Assembly (NCBI GenBank): GCA_027924645.1
Contig: BSBN01000233.1
Location: forward strand, 9,814,501-9,878,500
Reading direction: 5' to 3'
Length of the DNA stretch: 64,000 bases
Source: Cunninghamia lanceolata
Taxonomy: Eukaryota > Streptophyta > Pinopsida > Cupressales > Cupressaceae
In this document: positions 44,561-55,993 of the stretch, one piece after another
Layout: every line of letters begins with the position of its first letter
Numbering within the stretch: position 1 is the stretch's first letter
Notes under the pieces: generated by a model
Seen by the model: the letters and a program-made list of their open reading frames with translations, nothing else
Told to the model about the DNA's origin: nothing
Databases searched by the model: none
Program-made: the position numbers and the translations under genes

Positions 44561-45660
44561 TAGAGTGGAACAAATGGTTGTTTCTAGGTGCTTATGAGGT
44601 GTAGAAAGGTGTTTCTGGGGTGGATAGGTGCTTCTGGGGCCCAGAATGGTGCTTCTGGAGGCGAAAATATAGAATTGCACTCCTGGAGACCAGAGTGGTA
44701 CTACTGGGGGACCTATAGTGGCGTAATTGGTGAATAAGGTGGCATAATTATTTTTTCAGAAGGGCACAAATGGTCACTAAAATGGGGCTTCTAGATTTTT
44801 TAAGGTTTCTAGGTTGTTTGAGGGTAAATATTCACTCTTGGAGGCCTAATTACAAAGTGGCACTTCTGGTGAGTAGAGTGCCACTATTGTTAGTTAGGAT
44901 GGTGAAATTGGTTGCTAAAATGGAGATAATGGTCACAAGAATGGTGCTATCAGGGTTTTTAGGGTTTCTAGGTTGTCTGAGGGCAAATCTTCACTCCTGG
45001 AAGCCTATTGGCAAAATGATGCTTTTGGTGAAAGGTATGGCGCTTATGGAGACCAATATGGTGCTAATGGTTGTTAGAATAGTACCAATGATTGTCAAAA
45101 TGGAGATAATGGTCACCAAAATGGTGTTAATGGTTTCCAAAATGGAGCTAATTAAGTCTTGGGTGAAATTGTTGGAGTTGTGGTTGTGTGGATTTCAGTG
45201 GTTTTCTCCAGATGATGAGAGCAAAAGTTAAAATGAATTGGATTTGGAATGGAATGAAGTGGTTTAGGAATGGATTGGAGTGGTCTAGGATAGTTCAGGG
45301 ATGTTTTAGAATCATTTAGGGATGTTTTAGAATGGTTTGGGATAGTTTAGGGATGTTTTGGGATAGTTTAGGGATGTTTTGTAATGATTTAGGGTTTGAT
45401 GTTGAAGTAGTTTGGAAGTGATTGTTTTGATGATGAAGTAGTTTGGAGGTGATTAGGGATGGTGTGAAGGGGTTTGGAAATGATGTCTAGTGGTTTGGAA
45501 ATTATTAGGGATGGTTAAAAATGGTTTAGTGATTGTTTAGGATAGTTTAGGGATGTTTTGGGATAGTTTTGGGATAGCTTAGGGTTTGATGTTGAAGTGG
45601 TTTGTGAATGATTGGGGATGATGTTTGATGGATGTGGATTGAAGTATTTTTGGACAGACT
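44561..45660. repeat. Minisatellite-like region, G-rich orientation
   Basis: Degenerate repeats of atggtgcttctgggg and related words fill 44570-45130. A second family, gggatgttttgggatagttta, fills about 45280-45600. The same first motif appears just left of element E (25290-25320), confirming that E split this block. No protein-coding frame is convincing. Confidence 0.6.
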
Positions 45661-45996
45661 TGGTTTTGGTCAATATCCTTGTGCTTTTGGTAAGAACTGT
45701 GGCTCTTTTGGTCAAAACTATGGCACTTTTGGTTAGGTCCTAAGTTTCTGACTTTCCTATTGTCATCTTCACCCCAATTCATCCAATTTGATACAACCCA
45801 TCCTCTGACTATTCATATCATGTCCATTTAATCCCAAGACATGGATAGTCAGAGGATGGGTTGTATCAAATTGGATGAATTGGGGTGAAGATGACAATAG
45901 GAAAGTCAGAAACTTAGGACCTAACCAAAAGCACCATAGTTTTGACCAAAAGAGCCACAGTTCTTACCAAAAGCACAAGGATATTGACCAAAAGCA
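45661..45996. repeat. Long fold-back (hairpin) with about 152-bp arms
   Basis: The left arm 45661-45812 is the near-perfect reverse complement of the right arm 45845 to about 45996. I see only two adjacent-region mismatches in the matched part (near 45734 and 45922). The 32-bp centre contains a further CATGTC/GACATG pair. Transcription through it would give a long double-stranded RNA. No terminal duplication was found, so it may not be a mobile element. Confidence 0.85.
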
Positions 45997-47100
45997 CCAA
46001 GTTACTAGCCAGATGCACACAAGTAATCAAAAGGATCACAAGACTGATCAGAAGTCTAGGACTAATATAAAAGGTGAAAATGGCTAGTAGACAACTTGTT
46101 TTTGGCAATAGATCAAAAAAACATAATAAATGATGATTTTAAAGGTGTATAAAGATGTGAAAGGTTGCTGACCCTCATAGACAACAAGTGGCTTGTATAG
46201 GTATATCACATATAAAAATATGCCCAACACTCTTATACATTCCTAGCTTTATTCAATCAAGGAGTGTCATATCTCGTGGACTTACTCAGGTGTGACTTCA
46301 ACCCCTACTATTAGATAATGGTGATTTCTAACCCCTTGTACCATCTACCATTGCTTGAATGGGTATGGAAAGCAAGGTCATGTACCACCTTACACCCCTC
46401 ACTTTGGAGATTAAATTCGTTGACAAAGTTTATTCCATCTCAAACAATGAAGGTAATAGCATGAGCTCTTCTCAACTTGCTATAGTGATGCACCATAGGA
46501 TATGATGGTTGAAGGTCTTATCTAGGTTAACAAGGTGTTTAAGGTGCCCTCAAATATACATGAGGTGAGGTGGGGTCCAAGTCTATTAATAGGGGTGTCC
46601 CAATCATCCAACCAAGTGCCCACCAAACATAAGTATTGGTGGACCAAGGCTCTCAGGGTTTCTGCTAGACTAGAGGGTGTCTTTCCTTTGAAATGAGTCT
46701 TTCAATTCTCATGAAATTTATATACTATGTCAGAACACGTAGTTAAAGTCATCCTTAAGGGTAATGAGATCCCTTAATAGGCATTCTATAGGGGATACCA
46801 AGTAGTTTTGATTCTCAAGATTGTCTTGTGATGCAAGAGAAGAGCATATGTATGACTCTTGTGTCCCTTGGAATAAAGAAAATAAAGCAAGTAAAATGCA
46901 TTATCTAGTCCTTTTGATCTCCAAGATCACCTTTTGGTGTGAGGAGAGAGCATACACACATAGACATTCAAGACATTGCAAACAATTGTATATTCCCTTA
47001 ATGAAATTGAAATGTTCTACAAAATTAGTGATAAATCAAATCTTTGTCAAGTGTCCTGCACCAAATACATTAGTAGTTCACTTTTTTCTTCTTTAACAAG
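45997..47100. other. Non-coding DNA right of the fold-back
   Basis: No recognised gene or element. Scattered ccaaaagcac words at the start fade into ordinary AT-rich sequence. Confidence 0.5.
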
Positions 47101-47940
47101 CAATAAGAGGTTGCACAAATGATGTTAGATTTGCAAAAGCCACTTTTTAGATTTGAAAAGATAAAATCAAGACTTGCAGAATCAAAAGCGTTAGTGTAGT
47201 GAATAATAGGGATACATAATTAACCAAAAGCACAACACTATCTACGAAGAGCATACACAATGTTAACCAAAAGCACCAATATAGAAGTCAGTTGCACAAA
47301 ATAGTTTACCAGAAGAGGATGGATACCTATTAGATGCACCACAATACTAACCAAATGCGTAACTCTGTTGCTTAGAAGCGAAACTTTGTTTCCCAAAAGG
47401 GTAACTCCGTCCTAACTTGCAAATAGAGAAATACAGAGAGTTAAAAGCGTAAGCTTTTTTCCCAAAAGAGAATAAAGATGTCTTAGATGTGTTAGGGAAC
47501 TATTTAGAAGCATGACTCTATCAAGTCTGCATAGTCAAAAAGAAAAAAAAATTAGAATAAAGAGTTAATTAGGTCAAAAAGCAACTAGATATGTCCACAA
47601 ATACATCATCTTGTGAAACAATCAAAATCAATTCTTGCAAATACATCAGCTTGCAAAAAAAGAAGATGACATCAAGTGCCTAACAACCCTGCAAGAAAAA
47701 TTAGAACCTAGAGACAAAACTTAGAAAATAGAAGCGCCACACTTTGGACTAGATCTACAACACTATCTACCATAAGCGCTTAGGTTTTGACTAGATGCAC
47801 CATTTTGTTTTGCACAAGCGCAACACAATGTTCTAGAAGCATTGTTCTGTGAGTCAAATGTGCAAATCCGTACCTAGAACCTAAAAAACAAAATTTCTCA
47901 AGGCAAAACATGTTAAATTCAGATAGTGGGTCCCACTAGG
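47101..47940. repeat. Minisatellite-like region, C-rich orientation
   Basis: Degenerate units around aaccaaaagcaccaa and agaagcgcaac recur. They are the reverse complement of the motif left of the fold-back. Confidence 0.45.
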
Positions 47941-48997
47941 CATGCCAAAATGTGTATAGGAAAAATTAGAGTAAATAGATTAAGAATACATGAATCAAAC
48001 CCAATCCTCAATACCTTCAGGAAATAATCAAATGACAATAACCACAAACCAATGCAAATAACAAAGCAAATTACCACCTATGATTGTATATATTCCTTCA
48101 TGTATTTTATGTGGATTGTTCAAAATACAAAAAGCATAACCATGGTTGCAAGATGGATGGATGAAAAGCTCAATGGATATGAGATTGCTTCAATGAATGC
48201 TTAAATCACTCAGAGATATGGATGTCGATTGCTAAAATTTTGTGAAGGAGTGAATGGACGTATTTATAGCTTCCGAAGAAGATTGATCAACGATGGAGGA
48301 AATTAGAAGAAATCGATGGATGGGATAAATTGAGAGATCGTGAGTGAATATGCACATGACAAGTGTACATACAAAAATCTAATTTATAGAGTTAATTGCT
48401 TTCTTGGCTAAAGATAGGATTGATTTCCATAAAATATAATATTTTTTTTTTCTATTTAATGAATTGATTGAGAAAAGCAAAGATTTGAAGCCAATTAAAC
48501 TCAATTTTTTATTTGCTTTTTGACATGCAAAAGATAAAATTAAATAATAAATTATTTAATTTATGTGCATGAATGATTTTTAGAAGAAAAAGTTAAATTT
48601 AGAGATGAGAGGATAATTATAAATTAAATAAAAAATTTAAATAATTTGTTGTGCAAAGAAAATAAATAAAATATTGATTTTATTTATTTAGGAGATAAGA
48701 AAAGTCAACTTAAATAAATTAGAATAATTTATTTAATTTTGGAGGAATAATTAGCCAATTAAATAACTAAAATTATTTAATTGTGTGGATAAGAGGAATA
48801 AGATGTTGAATTAATGAAATAATTGATTTATTTAATTAATGTGAAAATAGAAAAATAAGGTGGTGAAATGATTAAATTAATTAAAAAATTAAGAATCATT
48901 CAATTAATGTTGAATTAAGGTGAATTAGAAGAGTTGATGCTAGAAGAATGATGCATATGCAAGCTAATAATACGATGGTCATTTTTGGGTGTCTCCA
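47941..48997 (-). repeat. LTR-like block G
   Basis: The block is AT-rich, with taaataattta words, a plus-strand tatttata at about 48260 (a minus-strand TATA box) and the end gggtgtctcca. These features mirror LTR F, but the sequences are too different to be its pair. The left border is approximate. Confidence 0.3.
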
Positions 48998-49112
48998 CCC
49001 ATTATGGACATACTTCTTCCCCTTGATGATGTTGATAATCCTTTGTATGATGATGATACTCTAGAGGAACTTTCTTATTGGGAAAGTCTTGAATGTGCTA
49101 AACTCCAAATAT
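48998..49112 (+). pseudogene. Short coding-like fragment, unidentified
   Basis: One frame reads PIMDILLPLDDVDNPLYDDD and then TLEELSYWESLECAKLQI before a TAG. The acidic composition and clean codon use suggest a leftover coding piece. I cannot name it. Confidence 0.25.
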
Positions 49113-51582
49113 AGGAGTAATCCTTGCAAATTACATGTGTACGAATATTCTAATAGTATCCTACACTAACACACCCCATTAAGCATAGCTTAGGTGGGTG
49201 CAAATAAACTAGGTTATCGACAACTAGGCTTGGTGACGTACCCAAGTACAATGCAATCTCTCATATGAGCCAAAAATCATAAGCTTAGGTGTGCTTTTTC
49301 ACATGGAGTTGCATGGACTTCGCATGCCACTAGTTTTAGTTAATGGAGTTACATGCCTATTCTTAGACTCCTTAACCACTATTCTAGGTGGTAGTTGAAC
49401 TTCCTCTACACTATATATGTGCATCCATATTTTGAGTTAATTCATTCATCTAGCTATTGCTTTCATATCTTGTTTGTATTTCATACTCTCATTTTTCATA
49501 ATTTGTAGAGGCATGTGCTTGTTTGTCTTGTGTGGCTCCACTAGTACTGACATTCTGTCCAGTTGATCTTGGATCTCTCTAATAGAAATAACAACTAATT
49601 CTATTAATACCTAAAAATCAAAACATGTTTCATCAATCAAAAAAATAATAGAGTACAGAGGGTCCTTAGTTTAGAACTAGGGCATGTTGGTCTATTGAAA
49701 ACACTTTATACAAATCCCTAGACATATATGTGTCATTCTTTATAAATTGTCTCTTGAATTCTTGTTATGAAGTCTATAACCTTGTGTGACCTATGGCCGC
49801 CTTTTGCGAACAAGAAGCAAGGTTTCAATGTCTAGTAAGCATGGTAGAGAAGTTGATTTTTGGCTCCAAACACTAGAAATGTAGGGATTGCAGAGCACAA
49901 CAAATTGCTAGTTGTTGTCAAAACTTGAAAGTACCCTTCAAAGCCCCATCTCCTCATTCTAATAGAGAGCAAGTGGAAAGTGCTAGAAGGGATGTGTGTT
50001 TGGTCATTGACCAAGTGAATCCCATCAAGGAGTATGATTTGGCAAGTAGTTGTGGGACTCATATTGAAGTTGATGATAGTTATTATGTTTCCTAGTTCTA
50101 TCTCTTATATATAGTCTTGTGTTTGTTTATAGATATAGGCAAAGGTTGCTACGTGCTCCAGGGACCTTCATCTAGTTTTTGTAAATTTTGTTTCTCAAGT
50201 CACCTAAATTCTTGGTGATTTCGTTTTTGTTGGCCACTGTATTCAATTTTTTTAAAATTGAAACTCAATTTGTGTATAAAAAGGGAGAGGACCTCAAGCT
50301 TCTCACTTTACATATCAGGAATAATTATGGCATTGGTAGTAAGAAATGTCTTGATCAACTTGTAAAAGAAAATTGAAAATTTATGAAAAGCGAGAAAAAT
50401 TATTAACCTAAAAATATTAAGTTAATTAAATGAAATTGGATATTCTTCAATCTTTGACTTTAAGCTGAAAGCAATTGACAGCTTTGTATATCGGGACCCA
50501 AAAATAAATCCAAATATTTATCCTCCCAACACACCATTTAAACAAAAAAAAAAAACTAATATTATTTTTAATTTATGTTGCCTAAATTTGATTTGTTTTT
50601 ATTAAGATAAGTTGGGTTTTTGACAGGGCCCAAACCCTGTTACAAAATAACAAGAAACAAAGCAACCAAGTTGCCCAAAACAAAAAGCCTAAACAATGCC
50701 TGAAACAAACATATGCATCCTCACACCCTTATTCTTGGTGTGTGGTAGAGAAATCAACTTGGGAAACCTTTCTTCCACCCTTCAACAACTGTCCATAAAG
50801 TGCTGTCTTCCAAATCAGAAGACCTAGGAGAAGAGGGATGGGATTTGTTAACTCAACATTTTGGTGATATTTTTGTTTTTTCTTTAATATCTTTACAAAT
50901 TACGTCCACGTCGATACACCAAAATATCAGCTGTCAAATGCCATCTTTCAGTAAAAAAGACGTTAACCTTAATCAAGATGGAGCATGACAAGTAATTTTC
51001 AAGCTCCAGACTCTTCTGTGCAAGTGGATCCACTAGCTTTATGTCTATAGTGAAATAAAGCATTGAGTGCAAGTGGATACTTTTTGAAATTTCGTACCAT
51101 AAAATCTTGCTGAACGGCGCCCGCAATGGATAATGTATCCAAACTTTAACAACTAGTGGCCACATTCATTGACGATCTCGGATTGATGTCAGTGACATGA
51201 AATTTACTTTGATTTACAGTAGGAATATAATTTCAATTATCGGCTATCTCGTTGTACTAATCATGTCAATTAGGTAAAAGATAAGCTAGATATAACTTCA
51301 ATACTTTAATGATGAGACATCACTGGTGCATTAGTCATGTCTATCGATAATAAAAGTAAGCAATTTCGCTGTAATTTTTTACCAATCTCTGCACTGTAAT
51401 GTCTATGTACAAGGCATATAATTGTATGGTGTGGCAGGCAAAGCTATCTTTAGTTGGAGCAATAAGTACTTTGTTAAATTTAGGAGAATGAGGTCCCACA
51501 TGTGTAACCTCCATTAAAGTTCTGTAAGTTGGGGTAATATGTATCATGTTTAAATCATGAGAATGAAGTTCCACTGTTATTC
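49113..51582. other. Low-information DNA with one 90-codon minus frame
   Basis: No element or gene is recognised. A minus-strand frame at 50893-51165 (90 codons, starting MWPLVVKVWIHY) has fairly balanced composition but no known motif. The interval 50600-50740 contains a gggcccaaaccctgttacaa stretch of unknown origin. Confidence 0.3.
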
Positions 51583-51586
51583 TTAA

Positions 51587-51713
51587 ACATCATCCACTTC
51601 AATAGTCAAATGTTAATTTTGACCAATAAAAATAAAACGTATATTTACCACATTTTGGTGTGGATGAGGAACAAAATTGTTATTGACTGTTTGACCATTG
51701 AAATGGATGATGT
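51587..51713. mobile_element. 127-bp MITE-like element
   Basis: The ends are inverted repeats of 24 bp: acatcatccacttcaatagt at the left, continuing tcaaa, and its complement at the right with two mismatches. TTAA flanks both sides (51583-51586 and 51714-51717), a possible target duplication. There is no coding capacity. It would need a transposase supplied by another element. Confidence 0.6.
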
Positions 51714-51717
51714 TTAA

Positions 51718-53246
51718 ATAGAGTGAAATTGCACATTTATAACCTAAAAAGCTTTCTTGAATTTTAAAAAAAAATCTACCTGCAAGGAGATCTGCTATGT
51801 ATCTGATATTTTCTATGGATCGATTATGACATAAACCTAAGACCTTTAATCAAAATTCTCAAATGGGTCACCTAAAAATTTATCAGCAGGTATCAGAGTT
51901 GTAACAAATGGGCCACCAAAAAATTTAACAGCAGGTATCAGAGTTGTAAGGAAATCACATTAAAAAGATTACTACTGCCATCGATTACAACACTGCCTCC
52001 AACAATTTGTTCTTTAGTGGTTTGTTTGTTCTTTAATGTTCCACTCTTTCTGCTGTCTAACAACTGTAGATGGGTCTCCTCGTACACAATCCGTACTTTA
52101 AAAGGCAGATTTTCTAGAACCCAGTGGAATGTGAGGCTCGTGATGAAAAACTGAGTCATTTAATCTGGGCCTTATTTGCTTTAAAGTGTCACATACAATC
52201 AGGTTCATTTTCATCGAAAGCAAATCTGGTTCACTTGCAAGGGATTTGAATGTTGGCCTGCTGAATGCCACACACCTCTTCAATGTAGGATAGAGGATAA
52301 TGATTCCCTTGCCGTATAGAATGGACAAAAATTCTTAAAGCTGAGTTCATGATAGATTCCTTAGAGATCAGGACAGAGGAGGCTGTTATCTGGATAAAAT
52401 GAAAGCTATGAGACCTCTTTCTCAAAGCCAACTTTGTATAGAGAGGTATTTGTGTAAAATTTTTCAATTAATTGTCAATTTTATTACGATCCAAGTTAAA
52501 AACACAATTGTAGAGTGGGAATATGAGGTGACATGAATCCCCATAGATTCTGTAATACAACAGTGATTTAACTATTAATTTTTCTTAACATATAGTCTAG
52601 ATGTTTCATATAAATAAAGCCTCAGAAAAGGGAGATAATAAATTTCTTATAGTAAGTGCCCTATAATGTAGAGGAGAAAAGTGCATACTTCAAAATTTAT
52701 TTTTTAGTATTTATTTGGCGCCCTCTTGAATGTATTGTCCTAATATTTAATTTGTCTTGTTTTACATATAAGTTGGCTTTAAACCCAAAACTAACCTCTT
52801 TTTCGCTAAAATTTTATCTTTAGCACTGGACCAATTTTATTCCTTAGGATTTTTTTGGACGTTGACTTAGTTGTTGGTGAAATTGTGTCCCCTAGACCTA
52901 ATCATGGGTGTGATTGTGTCTTCTAGACCCAATTGGGTAGTGACCATATTGCACTTTCTAAAATTCAAATTTTACTATTCTCGAAAATGACAGTCTTCAA
53001 ATTCAATCATCAAAGTCATCTAGGTCATTAGGGTCATACAAATGAGAGAAAAAATATACTAAAAGGAACCATTAATATGAAAAAAATTGTCATTTATTAG
53101 CTTGCATCAACACTACATGAATATATACAACAACAACATTTCATCATAGACATCTTACATTCTTGTCTTGTCTACTACTTTAATCTCGTGAAAACAACAT
53201 CAAGGGTCTAACTAAGGTATAAGGAAATCTAAATCTTCAATCCTTA
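51718..53246. other. Low-information DNA with overlapping minus frames
   Basis: Between 51938 and 52467 three overlapping minus-strand frames of 73 to 78 codons occur in different phases. The base composition is less AT-rich than its surroundings. It could be a fragment of a host exon or an old element. No motif is recognised. The rest is AT-rich and featureless. Confidence 0.25.
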
Positions 53247-53568
53247 TGTAGACACCTAAAATTGTACATCTCTTTCATCTCGACACAATTCAACCCTAAT
53301 CACACCATCATTTAACCCTCCAATTGAATAAACTACCATTTATACAATTAACCATCCAAATCCCTCTTTTTTGACGATGATTTGATCAAAATCACCATTT
53401 AACCCTATTCATCCCTAAACTATCACTATCTATCACTAAACATCCCTAAACCATCCCCAAACATCGCTAAACTGAATAAACACATGTTTAGACAGTTTAT
53501 TGATCAAATCCCCTTCAAACCATGATTAAACAATATTTTATTGTCAAAATCAATATTCACGTACTATT
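53247..53568 (+). repeat. LTR start fragment H
   Basis: It begins TGTAGACACCTAAAATTG, the same terminus as LTR F but in plus orientation. It then has catccctaaactatc words, the reverse complement of repeats at 45280-45600. It is cut by element D at 53569. Confidence 0.4.
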
Positions 53569-54808
53569 TGTTGCAAGTATGGGTCTAACTGGTGTTGTCA
53601 TTGATGTTAACATACTCATGTTGCATTAATGAGAAGGATTGGATGAGCTGTGTGCTAAGGATATTGAGAAAATTAGTCTCACTTAGGAACAGTGAAGAAC
53701 AGTGATGACAACAAGGTAAAAGTCAAAGATAGGTTGAGGATCAGAGGATGCGGTTTAAAGGGTTTGTAGATATAAGTCTTGAGATGCTCCAGTCATGTTT
53801 TCAAAGGTCCACATGAAAATATAAAGAAGTTATGGTCACTCAAGTAGAACCGGTTCTGGCAGGTGTTCAAAGGTGACAGAGTGACACAGATAGGTCCGGT
53901 GAGATCTGGAAATGCATTATCCCATTCTGTGGATTTGAGGAAGTGTTGAGTACGTCCTTGTGAAGTGTCAAGGAGATTGGTTCGTGGTTTGAAGGTCTAG
54001 AAGAACCTATTCCTTTGTGACAGTGATGACAGACTGTGTTCTTAAGGTTCCAGATGAAGGAGAGAAGGATTCCAGTAAGAAGATGAAGTGTGGATGTTCT
54101 TGGTGATTCAGGAAAGGTTATGGTGATCTTTGGATCGTGTCCAGTTCATGTTGGTGGTCCGCACTGAAGTTAGAGTTTGCATTTGAAGAATAACCACCAG
54201 ATGTTGATGTTCTTCCTGAGACTGGCCGACCGGATGTATTACACGTCTTGTGGATGTTCTTGTAGGTGTTTGCCGAATTAGATGATTGTTCCTAAGTTGA
54301 TGCCTTGTATAAATAAGGGATTGTGAAGTCATTCCAAAGTGTGTCTTGTGGAGATGAGAGTGTGGTAGCAAAGAAGAGAGCGAAAAGTAGAGCTAAAGTT
54401 TTGGGCCAAAATAGAACTAATCCAGGCATGGTAAAGATGCTATTCTCCAATTCAAGTTTGCAATACTTGTTACGTTGTAGATAGTGTGTCTCTTGTAGGC
54501 AATGAGCCTCTTGTGAGAAGTGTGCTCGGGCAGTGCGCCCTAATTGGCATGTGCCATTTTGTTCTTTCTATTCTTCTAACAAAGAATACAATCTTGGGTT
54601 AATCGCCCCATGGTTTTTCCCTTAACCAGGTTTTCCACATCAAAATCTTGGTGTCTTATGTGTTGATGAGTTTCTACTTGCTGTTTAATTGCATTATGTT
54701 TTATGATTAATATACTACTAATCACTAAGAAGATTTAAGTGTGAAATTGGAGAAAGTTTTGGACAACTGATTCAGCCCCCCTCTTAGTTGTGTGCCCTAA
54801 GTCTAACA
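53569..54808 (+). repeat. Element D 5' LTR (1240 bp)
   Basis: It runs from TGTTGCAAGTATG to AGTCTAACA. A TATA box (TATAAATA) lies at 54308-54315. The PBS-like TGGTTTCAGAGC at 54811-54822 differs by one base from the array's site. Confidence 0.85.
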
Positions 54809-54865
54809 ATTGGTTTCAGAGCCAAGTTCCTCTAAAAGGAGCTTAACCACTTGAGGAGATCTAGG

Positions 54866-54998
54866 ATGTCATCTTACAAGAAAGACAACCTGAAGTTTGA
54901 TGGAACAAATTTCAATCTATGGAAAGGTCACATGAAGTGTCACTTGCAATGCATGGGTTCAGCATACTGGACCATGGTTACAACACAGTATGTACTAT
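54866..54998 (+). pseudogene. Element D gag, N-terminal fragment
   Basis: The ATG at 54866 opens a frame that matches the array gag (FDGTNFNLWKGHMKCHLQCM) for about 40 codons. Similarity stops after TTQYV, where element C begins. What follows in the frame belongs to the C LTR. Confidence 0.85.
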
Positions 54999-55816
54999 TG
55001 GTCATGATGTTAGTCACAAACAAGCATAGAATAAAAGTACACATTAACCTTTATTCATCTTGAAAGATGCGATGAATTCAGAGAATTCATGATCCTAAGT
55101 CTCCGGTGATTAGGTCTTAATCGTCTGACATTACTCAGAGGTTGATGTGCGTTGCTGTTTCCATTTTGGGGCCTTAAGTTGAGTTCATCATCATGACACT
55201 ATTTCTACAAAAATTCTTCACAAAGAGGTCATTTTATGCAATTGTTTGATCAAATGATACAGAAATATTTAAATCTTTGCATGATATTTTCAATTATACA
55301 TGCTTTAGCTTCAAATATGCTAAATATTTGCAATTATCTATGAGATGTCCACATATTTGTATTATTTGCTTGAGATTATCAATTATTTGCAATTATGATG
55401 GTAAAATGCTCTGAAATTTAAAGAAATTGAAAGAAATGCTTCAAATTAATGTTGAACCTTCAGCTATTGAACCACATATACATCAGATACAGTCATGAAG
55501 AGAAGAAAACCAAACCATATGTTCACCAGGACATTCCATAGCTAGATACAGTTGATGCTAACTTCAAAGGAATTGTATGAAAACAACATATGCAAGTAGA
55601 TATGCACTCCAAGGGATGCAGCAAATCACAACATATATCCAGAATTCACACACTGATTACTCAAGATTTACTATGAATTGTAATCAAACAAGTCTTCTCA
55701 TTCATTAAGTATGCAAGGATATAAATGTATACAAAAAGCTTTGAAATGAGCCCTAAATATTTTAGCAGATAGATTTCAATTAAGTTTCAAATGTTTCAAA
55801 TGTTGCATTCCTGCAC

Positions 55817-55824
55817 CTTTTATA
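55817..55824 (-). promoter_or_regulatory. TATA box of LTR C
   Basis: The minus strand reads TATAAAAG. It lies 170 bp beyond the end of the long ORF and about 0.8 kb before the LTR end. Confidence 0.5.
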
Positions 55825-55993
55825 GAACAAGGTGAGGAATCCATTACAAAAGATCTAAGATCTTAATTTATCTATGAATATCTACGGTGAGTATTTCTTT
55901 TGACTTTGTCAACTTTATCAAGTGGCACAAGTTGCCAACTGGCAACCATCTAGGGTACTTTTTTTCATAAGTAACTGATACTTATATTCCCTT

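Larger units (their letters stand above)
53569..54998 (+). mobile_element. Element D: 5' end of a copia copy related to the tandem array, cut by C
   Basis: It has an LTR, a PBS-like site and the first codons of gag, all homologous to the array at 25811-38753 but clearly more diverged. The rest lies beyond element C, outside the window. Confidence 0.85.

Noticed and set aside
44770..45231. 153-codon plus frame rich in Met, Val and Leu
   Set aside because: It is a by-product of the minisatellite (atggtgctt words give MV and ML repeats). No stop-poor constraint beyond the repeat is seen.
47941..48997. Pairing of LTR G with LTR F as one element
   Set aside because: Both have the same general layout and ends, but the sequences differ too much by eye to be two LTRs of one insertion.
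54851..55063. 70-codon frame starting in element D gag
   Set aside because: Only its first part is gag. The tail (from about 54999) belongs to element C, so the fusion is an accident of insertion.
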